Source: a virus
Direction: 5' to 3' (one strand)
Virus record (IMG/VR): IMGVR_UViG_3300025009_000284
Coordinates: 1-34,519 of that record
Length of the DNA: 34,519 bases
Position 1 is the stretch's first letter; every line of letters starts with the position of its first letter. A program made the position numbers and the translations under genes. The notes beneath the pieces were generated by a model. It saw only the letters and a program-made list of their open reading frames with translations. It was not told the origin of the DNA and ran no database searches. This document shows positions 24,918 to 32,179 of this stretch, one piece after another.

Positions 24918-25478
24918 ATGGAAGAAAACAAAACAGAGGTAAAGGAAGAGAAAACACTCAAACAGCTCAAGGAAGAGCTTGTCAGCTTAGGTATGCCGGC
25001 AGATGCGGTGGAATCCTTCAACACCAAGTCTCAACTATTGGCAGTTATCAATACCATGAAGGCTAAGGAAACCGTCAAAAGGGTTGATACTCTTGAAGAG
25101 AAGGAGGATCCCAAAGAAGAGAAGTTGGTAGAGCAGAGATACCGGTCTAAGGCCATCATCATGAGAGATAAGATCATGGCACAACCCACCATCAGGTTCT
25201 TTATTCCCTGTGAGGGAAAAGAGAAGCCGGGAGTAGTTGAGTGGAGAACAGATAAGAATGGTAAGAAGTATCAGTTCGTAGTCTCCGGTACTTATGAAAC
25301 GGTCCAGTTGAGCGGATTCAAATACTTCGTTCCAAAAGGAGTATTTGTAGATGTTCCTCAACAGATAGCAGAAGAGCTTGGAGCATCCCTACATTTAACC
25401 AGCGAAGCCGGAAAGGATAAATTAATGGACCGCACAGATCCACAAACCGGTAGGCCAATAAATGAGGTCATGATGTAA
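24918..25478 (+). CDS. Hypothetical head protein with SAP-like N-terminus
   Basis: The product has 186 residues. The stretch LKQLKEELVSLGMPADAVESFN near 13-35 resembles a SAP or HeH-type helical motif, often seen in small phage proteins. A Glu/Lys linker follows, then a compact strand-rich domain near 90-150 (IRFFIPCEGKEKPGVVEW, FKYFVPKGVFVDVP). It ends six bases before the capsid promoter. It could be a capsid-associated or decoration protein; this is inferred from position. Confidence 0.6.
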   Translation: MEENKTEVKEEKTLKQLKEELVSLGMPADAVESFNTKSQLLAVINTMKAKETVKRVDTLEEKEDPKEEKLVEQRYRSKAIIMRDKIMAQPTIRFFIPCEGKEKPGVVEWRTDKNGKKYQFVVSGTYETVQLSGFKYFVPKGVFVDVPQQIAEELGASLHLTSEAGKDKLMDRTDPQTGRPINEVMM

Positions 25479-25484
25479 CCTTAC

Positions 25485-25513
25485 TTGACAGGCAAAAATT
25501 ATAAGCATATATT
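25485..25513 (+). promoter_or_regulatory. Capsid promoter, TTGACA-17-TATATT
   Basis: TTGACA (25485-25490) and TATATT (25508-25513) are spaced by 17 bases, the best sigma70-like promoter in the window. The nine bases TACTTGACA are shared with the promoters at 10962 and 12869. The transcript would start near 25520. Confidence 0.8.
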
Positions 25514-25544
25514 TATAGGTAAGTAGAGCATTACAGAAAAACTG

Positions 25545-25584
25545 AGGCTCGTCTAGTTAGGCTAGACGGGTCTCTTTTGTTTTT
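25545..25584 (+). terminator. Terminator-like hairpin between the capsid promoter and capsid gene
   Basis: A 12-base-pair stem (25545-25556 with 25562-25573, loop TTAGG) is followed by TTTTGTTTTT. It lies about 25 bases after the expected start of the capsid transcript and 27 bases before the ATG. It may attenuate the capsid transcript, stop readthrough from upstream genes, or define a short RNA of about 65 bases. Confidence 0.7.
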
Positions 25585-25610
25585 CGAATCTATTAATAAC
25601 AAAAAAACAA

Positions 25611-26579
25611 ATGGCTAACACAACCAGAACAGAGATCCCGGTGGAGGTTAATAATTTTTACGACAAGGTTTTGCTAGATAGAGCAATGCCCTCTTTCGTA
25701 TTCAATCGCTTCGCTCAAGTCAGGGATATACCTGCCAACAACGGTACCAATGTTATCAAGTTCCGCAGATACGGTAATTTAACCGCTCAAACCACCGCTC
25801 TTTCAGAGGGTGTTACTCCGGCAGGTTCACAACTTAGCGTTACTGATGTAACCGCTACGGTCCTCCAATACGGTGATTACATTACCCTTACCGACAAAGT
25901 CCTTGTCGAGACCTTTGATCCAATCCTTACCGAAACAGCCGAGATCTTGGGAGACCAAGCCGGTGATTCTTTGGACCAACTCGCAAGAGATGTCATAGTC
26001 GCAGGTACGACCATTCAATACGCTTCAACCGCTACTCAAAATAGCGAAGTCTCTTCAGCCATGAAGTTGAACCGTGATGAAGTCAAGCAAGCCGTCAGAA
26101 CCCTTCGTGGTAACAACGCTAAACCTGTTACTTCCATGATTGATCCTAATACCGGATACAACACAGTCCCGGTTGGTCGTTCATTCATCGGAATAGTTGA
26201 TGAAGATTCAGCTTTTGATCTTGATGATGCTACCGGCTGGATTCCAGTTGAGAAGTATCCTTCAAAATCCGGTGTTATGCCTGATGAAATTGGAGCTTTA
26301 TCAAATGTCCGCTTCTTACTTTCTACCAATGGTTATGTAAACTCAGGAGTAGGAGCCGGAAGTGTTGATGTTCACTACACTCCCATCTTCGGACAAAATG
26401 CTTTTGCTCAAACCAGAATCTCCGGTAAAGCCTTACAGAACATTGTTAAGCCTCTAGGCTCCGCAGGAACCGCAGATCCATTGAATCAGAGAAGCACATC
26501 CGGTTGGGTAGCATGGTATGTAGCTAAGATTCTCAATCAGGGATTCGTAGTTATTGTTAGACACGGTGTATCCGCTTAA
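25611..26579 (+). CDS. Major capsid protein, N4-gp56-like family
   Basis: The 322-residue protein has the pattern of the N4-gp56 family: an N-terminal YDKVLLDRAMPSFVFNRFAQ helix, then KFRRYGNL, LSEGVTP and DYITLTDKV strands of the HK97-type fold, and a conserved region around FIGIVDEDS. It builds the icosahedral shell. It has no Shine-Dalgarno; an A-rich leader precedes the ATG. It follows its own promoter and hairpin, as expected for the most highly expressed gene. Codon choice shifts towards ACC, GCT, CTT and TTC compared with the AGA/GAG-rich left half, as in strongly expressed genes. Confidence 0.9.
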   Translation: MANTTRTEIPVEVNNFYDKVLLDRAMPSFVFNRFAQVRDIPANNGTNVIKFRRYGNLTAQTTALSEGVTPAGSQLSVTDVTATVLQYGDYITLTDKVLVETFDPILTETAEILGDQAGDSLDQLARDVIVAGTTIQYASTATQNSEVSSAMKLNRDEVKQAVRTLRGNNAKPVTSMIDPNTGYNTVPVGRSFIGIVDEDSAFDLDDATGWIPVEKYPSKSGVMPDEIGALSNVRFLLSTNGYVNSGVGAGSVDVHYTPIFGQNAFAQTRISGKALQNIVKPLGSAGTADPLNQRSTSGWVAWYVAKILNQGFVVIVRHGVSA

Positions 26580-26603
26580 TTAATAAATAAATAAAGAAAG
26601 AAT

Positions 26604-26939
26604 ATGGCAGTAACAAGCACACAATCAGCCGCTCCCGCTTCAGTCAATAATGTAGCAGTAGGCAGGTATCTAACCTCTTCGACAGCCGCCGCCTTCGATA
26701 TCACCACAGGCTTCCTACCTCGTTATGTTAAGGTTCAAAACCTTAACGCTAGTGGCTACGCCGCTATGGAATGGTACGAGGGAATGGATGACGCATCCGC
26801 AGTTTTGACCGGAGCAGACGGAGCAATCAGTCTCATCACCTCACTTGGTATCACACCTTCCAGTAGAGGATTCACAGTCGGCCTTCAAACCGATGTCAAT
26901 GTGATAAACGAGCAGTTAAGTTGGATGGCAATAGGTTAA
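26604..26939 (+). CDS. Small virion protein, decoration candidate
   Basis: The 111-residue product is rich in Ala, Thr, Ser and Val, without charged clusters, and predicted mostly as strands (RYVKVQNLNASGYAAMEWYEGM). This is typical of small capsid decoration or head-completion proteins that follow the capsid gene. The family is not named. The leader is AT-only and lacks a Shine-Dalgarno. Confidence 0.6.
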   Translation: MAVTSTQSAAPASVNNVAVGRYLTSSTAAAFDITTGFLPRYVKVQNLNASGYAAMEWYEGMDDASAVLTGADGAISLITSLGITPSSRGFTVGLQTDVNVINEQLSWMAIG

Positions 26940-26957
26940 ATTAAAATTTAAGTTGAT

Positions 26958-26979
26958 CTCCGGCTAGTGGTAGCCGGAG
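26958..26979 (+). other. Perfect nine-base-pair hairpin in the intergenic leader
   Basis: CTCCGGCTA pairs with TAGCCGGAG around GTGG. No U-run follows, so it is not a terminator. An A-rich stretch of 23 bases then leads to ATG 27003. It may stabilise or mark a processed mRNA end. Confidence 0.7.
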
Positions 26980-27002
26980 TGAGACAAGAAAGAAAAAACA
27001 AA

Positions 27003-28025
27003 ATGAGTAGCTATAGCAACGCTTCCGCAGGTAATTTAGAACTAGAAAAAGCCCTAGAAGGTCTTGGAGCCAGTCAAGGCTTACCGGCAACAACCGGTCA
27101 GGTCTACATGGTTATTCCAGCATCCGATTCGGGTTACGAACAGTTCTACGCAGATCACCAGAAATCCTACAAGGATGGTTCGGTCATGATCTATAACACC
27201 ATCGCCGCCGCATATGCCGCCGCAGTTAGTAACCGTCATGATGTCATTCTCTTAAGTGCGAATGCCGCTCATGCTCAGACCTCCATGCTTACGATCTCTA
27301 AGAGCCGTTTACATTTCATCGGTCTTGGATTCAGACCGGGCAGTATTGGAATGGGTGCTAGAGCAAGAGTTACGATGGGAGTTACGACAGCCGCAACTGA
27401 TGTAGCCGTTTTGTTAAACACCGGAGTTGGTAACACCTTCCAAGGGATTAAGTTTGATTCCGGTAATACCAAAGACGAATCTCTCTACTCGGTTATTGAT
27501 TCCGGAGAGTACGCCATTTGGGAGGGTTGTGAGTTCTACAAATCAACTGATCTCGACCAGAATCTAGCCGCAGAAGTTGTAGCCAATGGTGATTCTTCTC
27601 AATTCATTAACTGTACTTTCGGTTCTTTAGCCAATGCTGTAGCTGACAACTGTATCAGACCTAATGTTCTTTGTAGCCGAAACACCGCTCCTTCCGGAAC
27701 TGCCCAACTCAGAGACAATGTATTCCAAGATTGTCTATTCCTAGTTAAAGCAGGTGGAACCGAACCGGTCCGTGTTTACGGAGCCAACGCCGCAGATGTT
27801 GAGCGTATGTTACTCATGAAAAACTGTACCTTCTTCTCCAACGCTCTTGGAGCCGCCACTCCTGCTCACGCAGTAGGTTTTGGATCCGCTCAGACCGAGG
27901 GAAGTGTTCTCTTACAAGATTGTGCTTCAGTAGATCACACAGTTATGGCTCAAGCCTCAGTCGGTATTTATGTAGCCGGATCAGTTGCCACTTTCGCAAC
28001 AACTGGTGTAGCTAAGGCTTCTTAA
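27003..28025 (+). CDS. Beta-helix-type virion protein
   Basis: The start at ATG 27003 (340 residues) is chosen over the GTG at 26967, because the latter would lie across the hairpin and the A-rich leader. From about residue 95 the sequence shows repeated rungs of the parallel beta-helix type: FIGLGF, FQGIKFDSG, WEGCEFYKS, FINCTFGS, FQDCLFLV and LMKNCTFFS, with Cys and Asn at stacked positions. Such folds occur in tail spikes and in capsid-bound fibres. It lies among head genes, so it could be a head fibre rather than a tail spike. No catalytic residues can be assigned. Confidence 0.7.
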   Translation: MSSYSNASAGNLELEKALEGLGASQGLPATTGQVYMVIPASDSGYEQFYADHQKSYKDGSVMIYNTIAAAYAAAVSNRHDVILLSANAAHAQTSMLTISKSRLHFIGLGFRPGSIGMGARARVTMGVTTAATDVAVLLNTGVGNTFQGIKFDSGNTKDESLYSVIDSGEYAIWEGCEFYKSTDLDQNLAAEVVANGDSSQFINCTFGSLANAVADNCIRPNVLCSRNTAPSGTAQLRDNVFQDCLFLVKAGGTEPVRVYGANAADVERMLLMKNCTFFSNALGAATPAHAVGFGSAQTEGSVLLQDCASVDHTVMAQASVGIYVAGSVATFATTGVAKAS

Positions 28026-28040
28026 CATTGAATGATCAAC

Positions 28041-28068
28041 CTACCCTCTTTCAACCGATTGAGGGTAG
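28041..28068 (+). other. Eight-base-pair hairpin in the intergenic leader
   Basis: CTACCCTC (28041-28048) pairs with GAGGGTAG (28061-28068) around a 12-base loop. It lies 32 bases before ATG 28101, a layout like the hairpins at 25545 and 26958. Confidence 0.6.
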
Positions 28069-28100
28069 TTATTGGTAAGTTATTAAAAACACAAAGCAAA

Positions 28101-28247
28101 ATGGCTAAAAAATCAGAACCAAAAAAAGTATCTAAAAAATCAGAATTTATTACTGATATTATTCATGAGGTCCGAGATGGAAAATTGATGGATGTATTTA
28201 TGTCCGGAGATAAAGAAGTCAAGGCCGAAGAAGCAAAGGAGAAATAA
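28101..28247 (+). CDS. Very small Lys/Glu-rich protein
   Basis: The start at ATG 28101 (48 residues, MAKKSEPKKVSKK) is preferred to the ATG at 28032, which would place a hairpin inside the coding region. The product is basic at the N-terminus and acidic at the C-terminus. No family is recognised. It is followed by the next gene after six bases. It may be a minor virion or DNA-condensing protein; this is only inferred. Confidence 0.55.
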   Translation: MAKKSEPKKVSKKSEFITDIIHEVRDGKLMDVFMSGDKEVKAEEAKEK

Positions 28248-28253
28248 ACTCCT

Positions 28254-28724
28254 ATGAATAACTTACTTCCCTTAGATCCTCAAGGACACCCTATTCTCAC
28301 AACCGATTGGGCCGCAAGTGTTGATAAGACTATCGTATTTGATAACGCCACCAACGCCAATGGAGACTTCAATGGTACAGGTAATCCCACGACCCTCTTT
28401 ACAGTTACCGGAACAGTCCTTCTAAGGATCCTAGCCAAGTGTACCGAGAGTTTAACCAGTTCTAGTGGAACCCTAGAAGTAGGAACCGCACTATCCACCG
28501 CCGGTATGATTGCTCAGACAACTGCTTCAGCTATTGATATTAACGAGATATGGCATGATGCCACTCCTGATTCAAGTATTGAAGCGACAACCGTTCTTGC
28601 TCAGAAGATCGTAGCTCAGAATGTTATTCAAACAGTAGCTACTGCCGATATTTCAGACGGAACAATCGTATACACCGCTCTTTGGTACCCCTTATCAGCC
28701 GGAGCAAGTGTTGTGGCGGCATAA
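28254..28724 (+). CDS. Hypothetical structural protein
   Basis: The 156-residue protein is rich in Thr, Ala and Ser and composed mainly of strands (TKTIVF-like, TLFTVTGTVLLRILAKC, GTIVYTALWYPLSAG). It resembles small phage head or tail surface proteins in composition. No motif is recognised. It lies between the capsid genes and the neck candidate. Confidence 0.6.
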   Translation: MNNLLPLDPQGHPILTTDWAASVDKTIVFDNATNANGDFNGTGNPTTLFTVTGTVLLRILAKCTESLTSSSGTLEVGTALSTAGMIAQTTASAIDINEIWHDATPDSSIEATTVLAQKIVAQNVIQTVATADISDGTIVYTALWYPLSAGASVVAA

Positions 28725-28743
28725 GTGAGGGTGTCGGAGGGAC

Positions 28744-28755
28744 TATAATAAATTT
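28744..28755 (+). promoter_or_regulatory. Candidate -10 box for leaderless start of the 28756 gene
   Basis: TATAAT at 28744-28749 is followed by six bases (AAATTT) and ATG 28756. GGAGGG occurs further upstream but is 16 bases from the ATG, too far for a normal Shine-Dalgarno. Confidence 0.5.
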
Positions 28756-29499
28756 ATGACACCTACACAATTCGCTACTTACATCAGATTTAAGACTAGG
28801 ACAAATTCCACCACTTTCACTAATGCTGAAATTCTTTCTTTGATGTTGGTCCGACAAGACGAACTGGCAAAAGACATCTTAGATGTAGATGAAGATATAC
28901 TTTTGATCCCTCAATACACCGATTTAGTGGCTAATCAGCGTGAATATCCAAGGCCACAAGACACTCTAGCTAGTCTAAAAAGGATCGAAGCGAAGCTCGA
29001 TGGTACTAACTTCATTAAATTAGAGGAACTCGATAGTTCGAAGATAAAAACACCCATAAATACTGAGTCAGAGATTACCGGACAGTTTAGTAACTTACTT
29101 GGTGAAGCTTTCTTCGACTTAACCAGAAACTCTATCGTTCTTTATTCCGGAACTATCACAGCAGTAACGGCCGGACTCAAGATCCTAGTCAACACATGGC
29201 CTGCTCCAATCTCAGATCTTAATGGAAGTAACGATATGTCTCAGGATCCTTCCACTACAACTCACGGTATACCAAGAGAGCTACACGAGATATGGGCGAG
29301 AGGAATAATCATTGACTGGAAGAGTAGTCGGGAGAAGCCGATACCCTTAACCGAGAAGGAACTAAGCTACAAGGTAGATAAGATTACCGCTATCAATTCA
29401 CTCAAGCCTCAAAATTTAGATCGTAATGTTGTCGCATCGGTCCCCGGTGTCTCTAATCAGGGAGCCAGTACCATGTGGAACAACGGTCAGGATCTATAA
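28756..29499 (+). CDS. Head-tail connector (neck) candidate
   Basis: The product has 247 residues. The N-terminal helices with FTNAEILSLMLVRQDELAKDI, a middle strand region with REYPRPQDTLASLKRIE, and the C-terminal HGIPRELHEIWARGIIIDWKSS helix form a pattern I associate with phage adaptor proteins that dock under the portal. Length is somewhat above the usual 150-200. The assignment rests on position after the head genes and this layout. Confidence 0.5.
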   Translation: MTPTQFATYIRFKTRTNSTTFTNAEILSLMLVRQDELAKDILDVDEDILLIPQYTDLVANQREYPRPQDTLASLKRIEAKLDGTNFIKLEELDSSKIKTPINTESEITGQFSNLLGEAFFDLTRNSIVLYSGTITAVTAGLKILVNTWPAPISDLNGSNDMSQDPSTTTHGIPRELHEIWARGIIIDWKSSREKPIPLTEKELSYKVDKITAINSLKPQNLDRNVVASVPGVSNQGASTMWNNGQDL

Positions 29500-29541
29500 T
29501 TTGATATTAATAAGTAAAAGGTCTATTATTTAACTAACACT

Positions 29542-29751
29542 ATGATAAAAAACAAGTTCGAAATAGGTGATTTGGTCAAGTTCAAACAAGATAAAGATTC
29601 TGATGCCGGTGAAGTGTTGTCTTTATCCTTCGATGGTAAGAAGTTTACATACAGAATAAGCTCAAAAGAAGTTGATTTGGAAAAGAAAGAGATCATTGAT
29701 GGTATTAAGACTTGCGATGAATCGGAATTAATTAGCGTAAAAGCAAAATGA
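29542..29751 (+). CDS. Small SH3/KOW-like protein
   Basis: The 69-residue product reads IGDLVKFKQDKDSDAGEVLSLSFDGKKFTYRI, the pattern of a small barrel with a GD-V-K start and a turn before the second strand, followed by a charged end. Such barrels bind proteins or nucleic acids; the role here is unknown. It overlaps the next gene by four bases. Confidence 0.55.
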   Translation: MIKNKFEIGDLVKFKQDKDSDAGEVLSLSFDGKKFTYRISSKEVDLEKKEIIDGIKTCDESELISVKAK

Positions 29752-30302
29752 ATAAATCAATTTTCTCAGGTATGAAAGCAAAAGGTTGGACCGAGATGAG
29801 GCTGTTTGATAAAGACGGCAACGCTAAACCACTATTCCAAGTTAATAAGCTATGGATCCTTCTCAAGAAGAAATACAACCTAGATATACAGATTCCTTTC
29901 CTTACCGGCATGTGGTCCTTATCCGGTATCAAGATGAACACCATCACAAGTGTTGGTAAGAAAGCCACCGCAGATCAACTAGGAGGCACTACGACCAGTC
30001 CAGTAACCGCTATCGCTCTTGGAGTAGGTACTCCATCAGCAACCGCTCTAGGATCTGAATCAACCACTAACGGTGGGTCCAGAGGTGCCGCTACAGTATC
30101 TAACACGACCACGACAACTACCGGAGACACCGAACAATGGGTCAAGACCTTCACTTTCACCGGATCTCTAGCATTAACCGAAGAGGGTTTATTTGATAAC
30201 AACACTTCAGGAGGCATCATGCTCGCTTCTCAAACCTTCGCCGCAATAAATGTGGTCGATACCGATACTTTACAGATCACCCATAAAGTCAAAGTAGCCT
30301 AA
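29748..30302 (+). CDS. Tail or fibre-region structural protein
   Basis: The product has 184 residues. A basic N-terminal section of about 60 residues is followed by a Thr/Gly/Ser-rich region (ATVSNTTTTTTGD) and a C-terminal strand domain (VKTFTFTGSLALTEEGLFDN) of a type common in phage tail and baseplate surface proteins. It starts in an ATGA-type overlap. No precise family is named. Confidence 0.6.
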   Translation: MNKSIFSGMKAKGWTEMRLFDKDGNAKPLFQVNKLWILLKKKYNLDIQIPFLTGMWSLSGIKMNTITSVGKKATADQLGGTTTSPVTAIALGVGTPSATALGSESTTNGGSRGAATVSNTTTTTTGDTEQWVKTFTFTGSLALTEEGLFDNNTSGGIMLASQTFAAINVVDTDTLQITHKVKVA

Positions 30303-30340
30303 ACTTTTGGGTCTTATTAACCAATAGGCTATTTTGAACC

Positions 30341-31357
30341 ATGAGCGTACACACAGATTTATCCATAGTAGCAATATCGGCGGCTCCTTCTCCGGCCACA
30401 TCTGGTACTTCTTTAGGTGTAACCGATGCTAATGCCGTCTATCTCCCCAACATTTATCCTTGGTGGGCCTTAGTTAAACCATCAGGAGCTAAACCGACTC
30501 GTGCTAATTCAGAGATACTAAAGGTAACAGCCGGATCTAGTGCGGCAGGTACGACAACTTATACGATAACAAGAGCGCAAGGGTTGCCGGTTACAACAGC
30601 CAGAACAATAATCGTAGGTGATGATATTCTGGAGGTCTTAACAGCACAACAACAAACGGATGTAGAAACCGCTAGTCGTGACGGTTGGAACATTGTCAAT
30701 GAAACCTGGACTTACTCTTCTGTTGACGGACCAACTGGTGTAATTACAATCCCCACAGATGGCACGACTAGATATTCTGTGGGTATGAGAGTTAGATTTA
30801 CTCAGACTACGGTTAAATATGGAATAATTACGGCTATCTCAGCGACTACAGCGACCGTTTATATGGGTACAGACTACACCCTTGCTAATGCGGCAATATC
30901 TGCTATTTCTTATTCAAGTCAAAAAGCTCCTTTTGGTTTTCCATTAAGTCCTGCCAAGTGGACAGTTGAAGTTACAGATACTACCCAAAGATCACAAGCA
31001 AGCCCCGGAGCAGGCACTTGGTATAACTTAGGTACAATAACAATCTCTTTTCCGATTGGTCTTTGGAACATAGACTATGTAGGATTTATACAATTAAACA
31101 AAACAGCTTCGGTAAACGATTTGTTTATCACATTATCTACAGCAAATAATACGGAATCAGATACGGATTTAACCTACAGGTTAACAATTTACGGAGATTT
31201 TACAGGAAATACGGGAGCAAAGAAAAAACTATTGTCAGTAGCATCCAAAACATCTTATTATCTAAATGAAAAAACCGACCAATCAAGTGGCTCAAGTTTA
31301 TACCTAAGAAGCGATTTGGTTAAAACTGTAGTCAGCGCTGTCTGTGCTTATTTATAA
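30341..31357 (+). CDS. Tail fibre-like structural protein, compositionally mosaic
   Basis: The product has 338 residues. The first 80 are Ala/Thr/Ser-rich like its neighbours, with codons and CCGG use typical of the phage. From about residue 80 the DNA becomes more AT-rich and CCGG nearly disappears, and the only two GCGC words in the window (30576, 31334) lie in this gene. The C-terminal 130 residues are strand-rich and end in SVCAYL-like text (SAVCAYL). This would fit a receptor-binding or fibre protein whose distal part was exchanged. Function is inferred. Confidence 0.6.
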   Translation: MSVHTDLSIVAISAAPSPATSGTSLGVTDANAVYLPNIYPWWALVKPSGAKPTRANSEILKVTAGSSAAGTTTYTITRAQGLPVTTARTIIVGDDILEVLTAQQQTDVETASRDGWNIVNETWTYSSVDGPTGVITIPTDGTTRYSVGMRVRFTQTTVKYGIITAISATTATVYMGTDYTLANAAISAISYSSQKAPFGFPLSPAKWTVEVTDTTQRSQASPGAGTWYNLGTITISFPIGLWNIDYVGFIQLNKTASVNDLFITLSTANNTESDTDLTYRLTIYGDFTGNTGAKKKLLSVASKTSYYLNEKTDQSSGSSLYLRSDLVKTVVSAVCAYL

Positions 31358-31364
31358 AAAAACC

Positions 31365-31428
31365 ATGACAACACTAATAAATCAAGATTCCTTTTTTTTT
31401 TAACTTCTAGTGAGAGGAGGGTAGGCTG
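31365..31428 (+). other. Micro-frame with a T10 slippery run before the repeat protein
   Basis: ATG 31365 opens a 12-codon frame that ends at TAA 31401 within a run of ten T (31392-31401). One extra T would extend it to 21 codons ending in TGATG with the start at 31429. It may be a leader peptide, a decayed gene end, or chance. The same T-run could act as a weak termination site. Confidence 0.3.
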
Positions 31429-32163
31429 ATGTACGGAGGAAATGAGTATGGATCTATACCTTATGGCGGTGATGGTGGTCCTTATTCCATAAACTACACC
31501 TCTACGCTTGAAGATACTGTAACTCCTACAGATTCAATAATCAGAGCCGTTACTAGAGTAATATCAGAGACAGCCACAGTAACAGAAACATTCTTTGATT
31601 TTGTTTATGGAAAGGGACTAGCTTTTATGGACACCATTACTCCAAGTGAAGTGTTTAGGCGAGCCATTACGGTAGTAAGGTTAGATACCGCTACTCTTTC
31701 AGAAGTATTTTCTAGAGTGAAGGGATATTTCCGAACCCTAACAGACACCTTCTCCGGTCTTACTGATACTCTTACTCGTATTTACGGTCGGTTTGTAGCC
31801 TTCTTGGAGACCACTACCTTAGCGGAACTATTTACACGATCAGTCGGTAGGTCCAGATCTTTTTCTGATACAGGAACACTTACGGAGGTATTCGGTACAG
31901 TAAAAGGATATTTTCTCACTCTAACAGATACCTTCTCAGGCCTAATAGATACCATGAGAAAAGCAACAACGAGATCTTTATCAGACCTAGAAACTCTTTC
32001 AGATTCAATCCGTAAGTATATTAACGGACTTATCCTTAATGTTTGGACCAAAGTGGCTAAACAATCAGCTACATGGTCTAAGGCGGCCAAGACAACCGAC
32101 ACCTGGACCAAAGTGGCTAAGTCAGTCGCTAGCATCTGGACCAAAGAAGGGAAACCTTATTAA
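31429..32163 (+). CDS. Repeat-containing tail or adhesin-like protein
   Basis: The 244-residue protein has a Gly/Tyr-rich start (MYGGNEYGSIPYGGDGG), then about eight degenerate units of roughly 20 residues built on DT-x-T-x-x-(E/D)-x-F or I followed by R (TVTETFFD, TITPSEVFRR, TATLSEVFSR, TLTDTFSG, TLAELFTR, GTLTEVFG). At the C-terminus are four short W-(T/S)-K-(V/A)-A-K units, with the DNA word TGGACCAAAGTGGCTAA exact twice. It has a good Shine-Dalgarno (AGGAGG, eight bases before ATG). No family is recognised; a fibre or surface role is inferred from position. Confidence 0.65.
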   Translation: MYGGNEYGSIPYGGDGGPYSINYTSTLEDTVTPTDSIIRAVTRVISETATVTETFFDFVYGKGLAFMDTITPSEVFRRAITVVRLDTATLSEVFSRVKGYFRTLTDTFSGLTDTLTRIYGRFVAFLETTTLAELFTRSVGRSRSFSDTGTLTEVFGTVKGYFLTLTDTFSGLIDTMRKATTRSLSDLETLSDSIRKYINGLILNVWTKVAKQSATWSKAAKTTDTWTKVAKSVASIWTKEGKPY

Positions 32164-32167
32164 GCGG

Positions 32168-32179
32168 TATACTTAAAAC
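32168..32179 (+). promoter_or_regulatory. Candidate -10 box for leaderless start of the 32180 gene
   Basis: TATACT at 32168-32173 is followed by six bases (TAAAAC) and ATG 32180. The 12-mer is nearly the same as at 19469. No -35 or Shine-Dalgarno is visible. Confidence 0.45.

Noticed and set aside
26967-27002. Upstream GTG start for the beta-helix protein
   Set aside because: It would place the 26958-26979 hairpin and an A-rich leader inside the coding region; ATG 27003 fits the leader pattern of neighbours.
28032-28100. Upstream ATG start for the small Lys-rich protein
   Set aside because: The extra residues cover the 28041-28068 hairpin and lack the A-rich leader seen before ATG 28101.
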